From: Holophagae bacterium | Lineage (GTDB): Bacteria; Acidobacteriota; Holophagae; Acanthopleuribacterales; Acanthopleuribacteraceae | Direction of reading: 5' to 3' | Length of the DNA: 64,000 nt | Assembly (NCBI GenBank): GCA_030429565.1 | Contig: JAUIFE010000003.1 | Span: 310,001-374,000 of the forward strand | Part shown: in pieces, positions 39,901 through 47,387 of the stretch | Layout of the letters: the number at the start of each line of letters is the position of its first letter | Numbering within the stretch: the stretch's first letter is position 1 | Position numbers and translations under genes: made by a program | Notes under the pieces: model-generated | The model's database searches: none | Seen by the model: the letters and a program-made list of their open reading frames with translations, nothing else | Told to the model about the DNA's origin: nothing

Positions 39901-42340
39901 TTATATCGGCGGTCTGCCGATCACCCATGCGTCCGGTTTAACGCAGGCGCGCATTTTTGATTTGAATTTGGCGAATAACCCGCGTTTGGTGCGTATCGAC
40001 GGTTTGCCCACGCGCCTGGTCAGCCTGAACCTCGACAATAACCGCTTGCGCGACTTGCCCGAGCTGCCGCCTCAATTGGAGGAACTGTCCGCGCAAGGGA
40101 ACTTGTTAACCGCGCTGCCGGCCTTGCCCGAAGCGCTAATCAGCTTGCGTGTCGACAACAATCTGTTGACCGTTTTGCCGACCATGCCGGAACAACTGAG
40201 TTTCCTGACCGCCCGTGATAACCAGATCAGTTCGATGCCGACCTTTTCCGGGGAACGCCTTCTGGAAATCGATTTGGGTGGCAACGCCTTAACCTCCTTG
40301 CCGTTGTTGTTGCAGCCCTACTTGTTTAAGTTGGATCTGTCGCACAACCAATTAACCGAACTGCCGGCAATTAACGGCCGCATCACCGAGATTGTCGATG
40401 TGTCGCACAACCAACTGCGCAGCTTGCCTTCTCTTTTGGAATTGCCCTCGTTGATTTATTTCAATGCAAGCAACAACCAATTAACCGCCATCCCCAGTTT
40501 CAACAGCGACCGCCTCGCCGCCGTCCACTTGCAGGGCAACGCGTTTGGCGCTGAAAACTGCGCTGCCGTGGCCGAACTTAAAGGCATGGGTTTGCCAGGT
40601 GTGGCCTTGACCGCTTTCGGTTCCGTTAACGGTAAAAAACTCGATCCGGTTTTGGTTGAACCCAATCGCGACGGCAGCCGGTTGGATTGTGACGGCGGCG
40701 GCGCCAATGTGCCGGTGCAAGATTTGAGGATCTTCCGGTTGTCGCAGGACGCCATGCAAATCACCTGGCGTGGCGGTGTGGCCGGCGATGCGGTCATGCG
40801 CGGTTACCAGTTTTACCTGGATTATCCAGGCCAACCGGGTCGTTTGCTGGGCACTTATCACGAAAATCAAATCGTGTTTCCCGCCGCCGCCTTCCGACCC
40901 AATACCTTGATTTCGATTGTGCCGCTGACCGATGCAGCGCGACCGCGTTACGACCTGATGGGCCGTATCACCGTGAGTGCTGAGGATCTGGCCACCGTCG
41001 GCAACGACTTCCCTGAGTTTAGTTTCCCGGCGACAGAAGGTCTGGGTGAAGCCGTTGATACCGTGGTTGTCAGCGGGCGTGCCGGCACCGAAGAAATCGG
41101 TTTTGGGGTGCTCGCTTACGATGCCGCCGGTGTGGAAATCGCGCGCGGTTATGCGACCACCATCGCTTACAACCGCGCCCATGTGTTCCAACTCGACGAC
41201 GTGTTTGCGCCGGCCATTCGCGCCCAAGCGGCGCGTTACAGTGTTATCGCGTCCCAGGATTGCCGCGTCCGTGTCGAGACGCGTGGCAACGGCCGCGCGT
41301 CCGCCATGGACGCGTTGGTTGCCGGTCAAACCTCGGGTATGGCGCAGTTGAAGCTGGGCCAAGCGCGCACTGAGACGGCCCTTTGGGTGGCGGTTAATCC
41401 GTCACACATCAGCAGCGGCGACGCGCAACTCACCGTTGAAGTACGCGACGCAACACAAACATTGTTGGCCGTTAAGCAGTTGGATTTGGCGCACGGTGCC
41501 ACCGCGCTGTGGCGTCCGCTTGATTGGGTGCCTGCCGACACCGCTGACGCCGCCGAGCTGAGCCTGACCTGGTCGAGCAATGTCCCGTTGTTGCTGTGGG
41601 ATCACCGCCTGGATCACCGCGAGGACATCATTGCACGTGGCCTTCTGGCCCAGGGTCATCGCAACGCTGCTTTGCACGGCACCTTCCATACCCTGGGTAA
41701 GTTGGTTTATGTGGCCAACCCGCATCCGTTCGAAACCTTGGTTCACTTTAGCGCGCGCCGTCCCAACGGGACGTTGTTGGTGTCGCGTTCGCTGGTGGTG
41801 CCCGCTTATGGCGCGGTTCACACCGAGGTGGCCAATCACTTGCTCACCACCTACAATCCTTCGACCAACCCGCTTGGCACCTACATGACCTTTGCCGCCG
41901 ACCATCCGGTTTACGTTTCGTCAGAATCGGACGCGACGGCGATTGGTTCGGTCGGCAGGCCCGCTGTGTTGGGGTTCGAATCGTCGCCCGCCAATAGCGA
42001 CAGCGGTTGGGCTTTGAGCGCGGCTGATCTGCGTTGGGATGACCGTTTCGAGAGCCAGTTGCACATCGTCAACTTGGAAGACCAAGACAAAGAAGTGACC
42101 TGCGTGCTCTACAACGAAGCCGGCGAACGCATTAACTTGCTGGTGACGCGCATTGCCGGTAAGGGTGCCTTTGTCATCGGCCGTGATCGGCTGCTGCAAG
42201 ATTTGGCGATTTCCGACTGGTCGGAGCCCGCGTTTATCATTGTCTTCAGTGAACAAAACGCCAAGCTACAGGGTTACCAGTTCCAATTCGACACAATCGA
42301 ACATAGCTATACGGCGAAGCCGATGCCGATAATCTTCTAG
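36995..42340 (+). CDS. Secreted subtilisin (S8) protease with leucine-rich repeats
   Basis: 1781 residues with a signal peptide (CYLLVSMQVLCFWFASM ... ALA). The S8 catalytic triad is visible: Asp218 (VVDSGVDLEHPDL), His277 (GHGTHVAGII) and Ser615 (GTSMAAPFVAG). About 160 residues (430-590) separate the STFPP strand from the catalytic-Ser segment and look like an inserted jelly-roll domain (EDFETVAPGELPADFG ... FGIEVDNLVVYSP). An EF-hand-like segment (FDVNGDNRLVTQEL, about 780) leads into leucine-rich repeats to about residue 1200, many of the short LxxLPxLPxxLxxL type. A fibronectin-like segment (VPVQDLRIFRLS) and about 450 residues of beta-rich sequence follow. Likely a cell-surface or secreted protease that binds protein partners through its LRRs. 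A strong terminator follows at 42369. Confidence 0.9.
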   Translation: MKRISCYLLVSMQVLCFWFASMTHHALAASPQDTNQPPSLYRPFDTQAAGTLSAQPSAPKRRTTTVQDLLAGRQTATQATLPEEHRWIMVIEPGTRAKQRADAAKALTEAGAVVRDQFTDRGGRIVALVEPGPSRDISAAKQVLAAKTAGAVTLVKANTYHLYQTSSDPLYPRQYGLKNNLTSVEFDGPPPQAGADIDIERAWQTTVGSHEVVVAVVDSGVDLEHPDLQANLWVNAGEIADNGLDDDGNGWVDDVHGYDFAADYTSEDANPDDETGHGTHVAGIIGAAAGNGLGGRGVNQNVSIMAVKVFSDTGYTTDYHLAKGVHYAVANGADIINASWGGNSPSEVLEQALLDAGEAGVLIAIAAGNESQHIGNGIQFLDAYPAAYQMENTITVAATDGADALASYSNFGRNNVHLAAPGSTIYSTFPPVRVVMAEDFETVAPGELPADFGAGDGVWQVADDGHGPTGNHALRASGSQAAILSLPTVTLPEPGDADLVAENLLIHMSVMGDFGAGGSFIWEMRQGQDQAWQPVIRYDAGAVPYHERAYYNFQFPVFLSRSERRMEMRFKYEPAAGDNTSFGIEVDNLVVYSPTAAVDPAADYRHAYQPLSGTSMAAPFVAGVAALLLADNPDLSPAALKMHLIASGDEVQGLVGLVGSSRRLDAGKALNAEGGLALLSDLAGETVRLGEQYPLVWRNFTDPDGATELVLLQNGAVVAETAQNLTRSGGLVNWPVPEVAPGNYQIVLRAGEQQSTPLDLTIHPAQEVNVPDAALRAWLGGTFDVNGDNRLVTQELDTFQGYLRVPSRNIKDYTGLEHFRGVRTLQLNYNRAVNVPDYSGFQHLQTLVLSGARVTSLPALPASLTTLQLENMPVEVLPALPATLNVLSLENLRIRELPPLPRDEMRYVGLSHLPLERLEALPATLDDLGLFNMPLTFLGSFPERVSFETVLLNLSLRNLPTFTGNYAMVYIGGLPITHASGLTQARIFDLNLANNPRLVRIDGLPTRLVSLNLDNNRLRDLPELPPQLEELSAQGNLLTALPALPEALISLRVDNNLLTVLPTMPEQLSFLTARDNQISSMPTFSGERLLEIDLGGNALTSLPLLLQPYLFKLDLSHNQLTELPAINGRITEIVDVSHNQLRSLPSLLELPSLIYFNASNNQLTAIPSFNSDRLAAVHLQGNAFGAENCAAVAELKGMGLPGVALTAFGSVNGKKLDPVLVEPNRDGSRLDCDGGGANVPVQDLRIFRLSQDAMQITWRGGVAGDAVMRGYQFYLDYPGQPGRLLGTYHENQIVFPAAAFRPNTLISIVPLTDAARPRYDLMGRITVSAEDLATVGNDFPEFSFPATEGLGEAVDTVVVSGRAGTEEIGFGVLAYDAAGVEIARGYATTIAYNRAHVFQLDDVFAPAIRAQAARYSVIASQDCRVRVETRGNGRASAMDALVAGQTSGMAQLKLGQARTETALWVAVNPSHISSGDAQLTVEVRDATQTLLAVKQLDLAHGATALWRPLDWVPADTADAAELSLTWSSNVPLLLWDHRLDHREDIIARGLLAQGHRNAALHGTFHTLGKLVYVANPHPFETLVHFSARRPNGTLLVSRSLVVPAYGAVHTEVANHLLTTYNPSTNPLGTYMTFAADHPVYVSSESDATAIGSVGRPAVLGFESSPANSDSGWALSAADLRWDDRFESQLHIVNLEDQDKEVTCVLYNEAGERINLLVTRIAGKGAFVIGRDRLLQDLAISDWSEPAFIIVFSEQNAKLQGYQFQFDTIEHSYTAKPMPIIF

Positions 42341-42368
42341 CATCCTCAGCCTCCAGCGCAACCAAACC

Positions 42369-42396
42369 AAAGGCCGCCTTCGGGCGGCCTTTATTG
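42369..42396 (+). terminator. Rho-independent terminator
   Basis: AAAGGCCGCC and its exact complement form a 10-bp stem with a TTCG tetraloop, followed by TTATTGT, 29 bases after the subtilisin stop. It can also serve the convergent gene. Confidence 0.85.
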
Positions 42397-42449
42397 TAGA
42401 TGGGGCGGGCCGGTATCGCCTTAACCCGCTGAGAATCTTTTGGTTCAGG

Positions 42450-43286
42450 TTAGGTTAGGCGGTCAACCAAAGCGGGGTGACATACCAAGAAACGTTCGTC
42501 GATTGAGTACTCTTCGAGGCGAAATTCAAATTGATAGGGTTGGAAGCGTCCCGCTTTCAAGGCAAAAAATTGGTAACCTAGCTGTTGGGCTAGGCCGATG
42601 ACCGGCACCGCGTCCCAGGGTGTGTAGTGGGTCATGTGGAGGAATAGCGCGTGCGCTTCGCCTTTTAACAACTTGGTGAAGGTGATGCCGATACTGCCCG
42701 CTTCGATAAAGTACTTGGTGAACTTTTCGCGCAGGGTCGCAAAGTTAAAATCCGGGATGAGGTAAGGGTCTTCGCGGAACAAAATCGACGACCGCTTGTG
42801 TTGTTCATCGGGGTTGTATGGCTGCAGGCGAACCGGATAATCGAAATCGATGAGGCGATGGGTTTTGAGCGAGTTTGGACGGAAATAGAAGATCTCCTGA
42901 GTCCAAACATCACCGATGAAGGCTGAAACGACACGTCCTTCGTATAAAATTCCGATCATGACCGAGACACTGCCGGATTCTTGGCGAACGAAGGCTTTGG
43001 TGCCGTCGAGCGGGTCAATGGTGAACGTAACACCGTTTTTTGACGGGAAACGCAGATTCTCCTCGCCGACCAGGCCCGCGTTCGGGAATCTTTTGCGCAA
43101 TCCGTCGGCAATGATCGCCTGGGCGAGGAGATCGGCGTCCGTTAGCAAGTCAAAGGCTTTGGCCGGGTTGATTTTGGTTTCCGCTTCGAAGCGAAAGCGT
43201 TTTTTTCGGATCGCTTTGATCGCCCTTCGCACCAGTTCCTGAACGCTGTCTTTGAGACGATGGGTGTTGTAGGGAAACGAATCCAT
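42450..43286 (-). CDS. Inositol monophosphatase-family phosphatase
   Basis: 278 residues from ATG 43286, chosen because GGAGG lies 8 bases upstream. The Mg-dependent IMPase/FBPase/CysQ fold is shown by FDLLTDADLLAQAIIADGL, GLVGEENL (metal-binding Glu), FTIDPLDGTKAFV (the DPxDGT metal and phosphate motif) and the C-terminal HYTPWDAVPVIGLAQQLG (WDxxP). Candidate substrates are myo-inositol phosphate or 3'-phosphoadenosine 5'-phosphate; the sequence does not separate them. It is convergent with the subtilisin gene and divergent from the Cys-rich/Cus operon. Confidence 0.9.
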   Translation of the reverse strand: MDSFPYNTHRLKDSVQELVRRAIKAIRKKRFRFEAETKINPAKAFDLLTDADLLAQAIIADGLRKRFPNAGLVGEENLRFPSKNGVTFTIDPLDGTKAFVRQESGSVSVMIGILYEGRVVSAFIGDVWTQEIFYFRPNSLKTHRLIDFDYPVRLQPYNPDEQHKRSSILFREDPYLIPDFNFATLREKFTKYFIEAGSIGITFTKLLKGEAHALFLHMTHYTPWDAVPVIGLAQQLGYQFFALKAGRFQPYQFEFRLEEYSIDERFLVCHPALVDRLT

Positions 43287-43516
43287 GGCCTTGCCTCCAC
43301 TTTTTACCAAAGCTCACCCTTGGTTTTGGATGCGATGAATCGCGCGCTGTTGTCCAAATATCCATGCAGCGGGCGTTGTTGCGGTGTATGGGCATTAAAG
43401 CAGAAACAAGCAACCTTTGGTGAAGTTCGACCGTAAAGTTCCCTGCGACAAAACCGTTGACAGAAGACGGTGACGCCCCGCAAAGTTAGGGGAGCGCATT
43501 TTTAGGAGTGGTGGCA

Positions 43517-43960
43517 GTGAAATTTGCAGCGGTCGGCTTACTCGCCGTACAATTCTGGCTTTCGATGTGGTGCTGTTGCCACATGCCGCTGCCCTTTACC
43601 CAATCACCCGCTGCCGAGGCCGCGTGTCACGGCGAAGTAGAAGCGGCGCCACCCGCCCACGGTTGCTGTAGCAGCGACGAAATCGCGCAGGTCGCGCGTC
43701 CCCAAACCGCGACCCACAAAATTACCGTGGCGCCGCCTTGTGGTTGCCAAGACCATGGTAGCTCGCGGACAGCGATTGCCTCGGTAACCATCGCCGGCGA
43801 TTTGGAAGCGCCTTTCATTGCGGCCCCTGATTTTGACGCGTTTCAAGCGTTGTTGTTGCCGCGTGATGCGGCGACCGTGCGCGGGCATGAACGCGCCGGT
43901 CCCGTCGTACGACCGACACCGCCACCCCAACTCACCTTATTGCAACGCTTTCTGATTTGA
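43517..43960 (+). CDS. Cys-rich secreted/periplasmic protein, head of Cus operon
   Basis: 147 residues from GTG 43517 (AGGAG 8 bases upstream; GTG 43508 is also in frame but overlaps the RBS). A hydrophobic N-terminus (FAAVGLLAVQFWLSMW) is followed directly by CCCH, and further cysteines occur as ACHGE, HGCCSS and PCGCQDHG, eight in all with several His. Position at the head of CusCBA-type efflux genes and the Cys/His clusters suggest periplasmic binding or sensing of copper or another soft metal. No domain family is recognised, and the 210-base gap to the next gene may hold a separate promoter. Confidence 0.65.
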   Translation: MKFAAVGLLAVQFWLSMWCCCHMPLPFTQSPAAEAACHGEVEAAPPAHGCCSSDEIAQVARPQTATHKITVAPPCGCQDHGSSRTAIASVTIAGDLEAPFIAAPDFDAFQALLLPRDAATVRGHERAGPVVRPTPPPQLTLLQRFLI

Positions 43961-44170
43961 TACCACGCCGCGTCGGCCGGTCCGTGTTTTTCATGGACGA
44001 CGACGCTGTTTGCGGCTCCGGCCGCCCTCATTCGTGAACCGCCTTGCGCCGGCTCGATTTATTTCGACCCCTTGCGCGGTTCCCAAGCCCTTGACCTTCG
44101 GTTCGATCTCCCTTGATTGGGCCGCCGTCATCGCGAGCAAACGCTGATTGCGTTGCTTGAGGAGTGGATC

Positions 44171-45439
44171 ATGATTGCTTTCTTTTGGTGTTTGTTGGCG
44201 CCCGTTTGGGTTGCCGACGACGCACCGCCGGCGGATTTAACGGCCTACTTTGCCGAAATCCGCGCCAACCATCCGGCCTACTTGGCCGCCGAACAGCGCC
44301 GTCTCGCCGCGCTGGCCGCTGTTCCGACGGCGCGCGCTTTGCCCGATCCGAAACTTTCGGTTGGGTTCTTTGTCGAGGAAGTTCAAACGCGGGTCGGTCC
44401 GCAGAAACAGCGTGTCGGTGTGCGCCAAGGTTTGCCGTGGCCTGGGAAACGGACCCTCGCCGCCGCCGCCGCGTCTGCCGATGCCGACGCCCTTGCCGCG
44501 CAACGCGAGCAGGTTGCACGCGAGCTGGAACGCCGCTTCAAACAGGCCTACGCCGAGTTTTATTACCTGGGTCGCGGCATTGCCATTACCGCCGAGCACC
44601 TCGCCTTGCTGCAGGAGCTGGAGCGCGTGGTCACCGACCGCTACGAAACCAGCGCCGCTCACTACAACGACCTGATCCGCATTCAGGTGGAAATTGAAAA
44701 GCTCAGTGATCGGCTGCAGCAACAGCAAGACGCCGCCCAACCCGTGCGCGCCACGCTGAACACCCTGCTAGGGCGCCCTGTCGACGGTGCCTTTGCGCTG
44801 CCGCAAGCCTTGCCGGCCGGCGATTTGCCCGCCGACTTGGCGCCAAGCGACAGCCGTCGTTTGATTCAAACGCACAACCCCGAACTGCACGCTTTGGCAG
44901 CCATGCAACAGGCCGGGCGCGAGCGTTTGGCGTTGGCCGATAAGCAGCGTTTGCCCGACTTTAACGTCGGCCTCGACTGGATTAACACCGGTGAGGCCGT
45001 GATGCCCAATGTGCACGGCAGCGGCGTTGATCCGGTGATGCTGTCAGTGGGTGTCAACCTGCCGGTTTGGGGCAAAAAGAACCGTGCCGCCGTCGCCCGT
45101 GCCCGTCACCAGGTTGAAGCGATTGAACGACAACAGGTCGACGTTGTCTCGCGCCGCGAAGCCGAGCTGCAGCGCGCTTTGTTTCGTCACCGCGACGCCG
45201 CCCGCAAGATGGCCTTGTTTGGCGAACGCTTGGTGCCCAAAGCACGGGAGAGTTTGGAAGTCATTACCAGCGATTTTCAAACCGGTGCCGGCAGTTACCT
45301 CGACCTGGTTCAAGCCGAACGCGACCTGCTCGAGTTTTTGCTGGCCTTCCACGAAGCCGAACAACTGCGTTACGTAGCACTGGCCGACATTGAATTCATT
45401 CTCGGCGATAACACCGCCGCGATGACGGCCAAGGAGTAA
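44171..45439 (+). CDS. TolC-like outer-membrane efflux channel (CusC-like)
   Basis: 422 residues from ATG 44171, with GAGGAG 7 bases upstream and a short signal sequence (FFWCLLAPVWVADD). The outer-membrane efflux protein fold is indicated by the paired repeats AEIRANHPAYLAAEQRRLAA and, in the second half, LIQTHNPELHALAAMQQAGR, each leading to a long helical hairpin. LPDPKLSVGFFVEE and LPDFNVGLDWINTG are the equivalent strand motifs. It provides the outer-membrane and periplasmic tunnel for the adjacent adaptor and RND pump. The stop is 1 base before the adaptor start. Confidence 0.92.
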   Translation: MIAFFWCLLAPVWVADDAPPADLTAYFAEIRANHPAYLAAEQRRLAALAAVPTARALPDPKLSVGFFVEEVQTRVGPQKQRVGVRQGLPWPGKRTLAAAAASADADALAAQREQVARELERRFKQAYAEFYYLGRGIAITAEHLALLQELERVVTDRYETSAAHYNDLIRIQVEIEKLSDRLQQQQDAAQPVRATLNTLLGRPVDGAFALPQALPAGDLPADLAPSDSRRLIQTHNPELHALAAMQQAGRERLALADKQRLPDFNVGLDWINTGEAVMPNVHGSGVDPVMLSVGVNLPVWGKKNRAAVARARHQVEAIERQQVDVVSRREAELQRALFRHRDAARKMALFGERLVPKARESLEVITSDFQTGAGSYLDLVQAERDLLEFLLAFHEAEQLRYVALADIEFILGDNTAAMTAKE

Positions 45440-45440
45440 G

Positions 45441-47387
45441 ATGATGACCTTTTTCCCTTTAAAAACACCGCTTATGTTCTGGTTTCGCTTGGTTTTGTTG
45501 GCATTAGCCGCCGCTTTGGTTGCTTGCGAGTCGCCCGATACCCCTGCGGCGGAAACCCCGTCGGCCGGCGCCGAATCAGACGAAAAACAAATTTGGACGT
45601 GCTCCATGCACCCCAGTGTGCGGCTCGAAGCACCCGGGCTGTGCCCGATCTGTAACATGGACTTAATCCCTGCCGAACAAGACGGCGACGGACCTTGGAC
45701 GCTGACCATGGCGCCCGAAGCCGTCAAATTGGCCGAGGTCGCCACCACCGCCGTGGAACGACGCTCGATTGCCATGGAAATACCGATGGTCGGCAAGGTC
45801 GCGCTCGACGAAAAACGGGTCAGCGACATTACTGCTTGGGTTTCCGGCCGCATCGACCGTTTGTTCGTTGATTTCACCGGCATTGAAGTGCGTCAGGGCG
45901 ATCACATGGTTGAGCTCTACAGCCCCGAGCTGGTGACCGCGCAACAGGAGTTGCGTCAAGCCAAACGTTCGGTGGATCACGGGCCCACATCACTCAAAGC
46001 GGCCGGCGAACGGCGTTTGAAAGCCGCGCGTAAAAAGCTGGCGCTGCTCGGTTTGGCCGATCACCAAATTCAGGCGATTGAGGCCCGCGACAACACCAGC
46101 GACAAGTTGACGATTGAAGCGCCCATGTCCGGCATTGTGCTGAAACGCCATTTGAACGAAGGCGCTTACGTGCAAACGGGTTCGCCGATTTACACCGTCG
46201 CCGATTTGTCGCGCGTGTGGATTGTGTTGGAGGCTTACGAATCGGAATTGGCGTGGCTGCGTTACGGCCAGGCCGTCGATTTCACCGTCGAAGCCTTTCC
46301 TGGCGAGACCTTCCACGGGCGCATCGTGTTTATCGATCCTGTGCTTGATCCGCGCACGCGCACCGTCAAAGTTCGCCTCGACGTCGCCAACGAAGATCGC
46401 CGTTTGAAACCCGATATGTTTGTGTCGGCCAAAGCCTACGCCAAGGTTGACGAGTCGGGCCAAACCATGGACGAGCACCTGCACGGTAAAATGATTTGCC
46501 CCATGCACCCCGAGGTGGTCAAAGACGAGCCTGGCGCCTGCGACGTGTGCGGTATGGATTTGGTACCCGTTGAACGGCTTGGTTTGGCGCGTGGTAGCAA
46601 AGCTGAAGTGCCCCTGGTGATTCCCCGTTCGGCTCCCCTGATCACCGGCAAACGTGCCGTCGTCTACATCGCAGATCCAGAAAAGCCAGGACGTTACAGC
46701 GGTCGTGAAATTGTGCTGGGGCCGCAAACGCCGGAACATTATGTGGTGCTGGAAGGTTTGCAGGAAGGCGAGCAGGTGGTCGTGAACGGCGCCTTTAAGA
46801 TCGACAGCGAGCTGCAAATTCGCGCCAAGTCCAGCATGATGTACGCTTCCGCCAATCCCGCACTTGCCAAAAAAAGCAAGCCTGTCGCCAAAAGTGCCGC
46901 GCCCGCCGCGTTTGTCGCCGCTTTAACACCTGCCTATCAAAGCTATTTCAGCTTGCAAACCGCGTTGAGCCAAGACGATTTTGCCGCCGCGCAAAAGGCC
47001 GTTACCGAATTGAAACAAGCGGTTGGTGCTTTGCCCGCCGGCAAGTTGGACGCCCGTTCCAGCCTGACCTGGTCGAAACTGGGTTTGGTTAAAGCCGTTG
47101 ACGGCCTGAGCGGCGCCGAGGATATCAACGTCTTGCGCACGCGTTTCGAACCGCTCAGCGAGGCCGTGTACCAGGTTGCCAAGCAGTTTGGTTACAGCGA
47201 CCAACTCAGTATCTACCGCTACCACTGTCCGATGGCCTTCGACAACCGCGGTGCCGACTGGTTGCAGGCCAAACAAGGCACCGCCAACCCCTACTACGGT
47301 GCCATGATGTTCGGTTGTGGTTCCGAGCAAGAAGCGTTGGATGGCGCGCACAGCGGTGGTCCTGGAGGAAGTGGGCATGCACACTAA
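45441..47387 (+). CDS. CusB-like metal efflux adaptor with two HMBD motifs
   Basis: 648 residues. Lipobox LVAC near residue 30 indicates a lipoprotein. Two heavy-metal-binding (YHS-like) motifs: WTCSMHPSVRLEAPGLCPIC at about 52-71 and ICPMHPEVVKDEPGACDVCG at about 352-371. The adaptor core has the barrel-sandwich hybrid lipoyl halves (ITAWVSGRIDRLFVDFTGI and IEAPMSGIVLKRHLNEGAYV) and RND adaptor beta-barrel (VDFTVEAFPGETFHGRIVFI). The C-terminus (about 497-632) resembles a DUF3347-type domain ending with YRYHCPMAFDNRGADWLQ, another likely Cu site. It delivers metal to the RND pump. Its last 11 bases overlap the pump gene. Confidence 0.93.
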   Translation: MMTFFPLKTPLMFWFRLVLLALAAALVACESPDTPAAETPSAGAESDEKQIWTCSMHPSVRLEAPGLCPICNMDLIPAEQDGDGPWTLTMAPEAVKLAEVATTAVERRSIAMEIPMVGKVALDEKRVSDITAWVSGRIDRLFVDFTGIEVRQGDHMVELYSPELVTAQQELRQAKRSVDHGPTSLKAAGERRLKAARKKLALLGLADHQIQAIEARDNTSDKLTIEAPMSGIVLKRHLNEGAYVQTGSPIYTVADLSRVWIVLEAYESELAWLRYGQAVDFTVEAFPGETFHGRIVFIDPVLDPRTRTVKVRLDVANEDRRLKPDMFVSAKAYAKVDESGQTMDEHLHGKMICPMHPEVVKDEPGACDVCGMDLVPVERLGLARGSKAEVPLVIPRSAPLITGKRAVVYIADPEKPGRYSGREIVLGPQTPEHYVVLEGLQEGEQVVVNGAFKIDSELQIRAKSSMMYASANPALAKKSKPVAKSAAPAAFVAALTPAYQSYFSLQTALSQDDFAAAQKAVTELKQAVGALPAGKLDARSSLTWSKLGLVKAVDGLSGAEDINVLRTRFEPLSEAVYQVAKQFGYSDQLSIYRYHCPMAFDNRGADWLQAKQGTANPYYGAMMFGCGSEQEALDGAHSGGPGGSGHAH

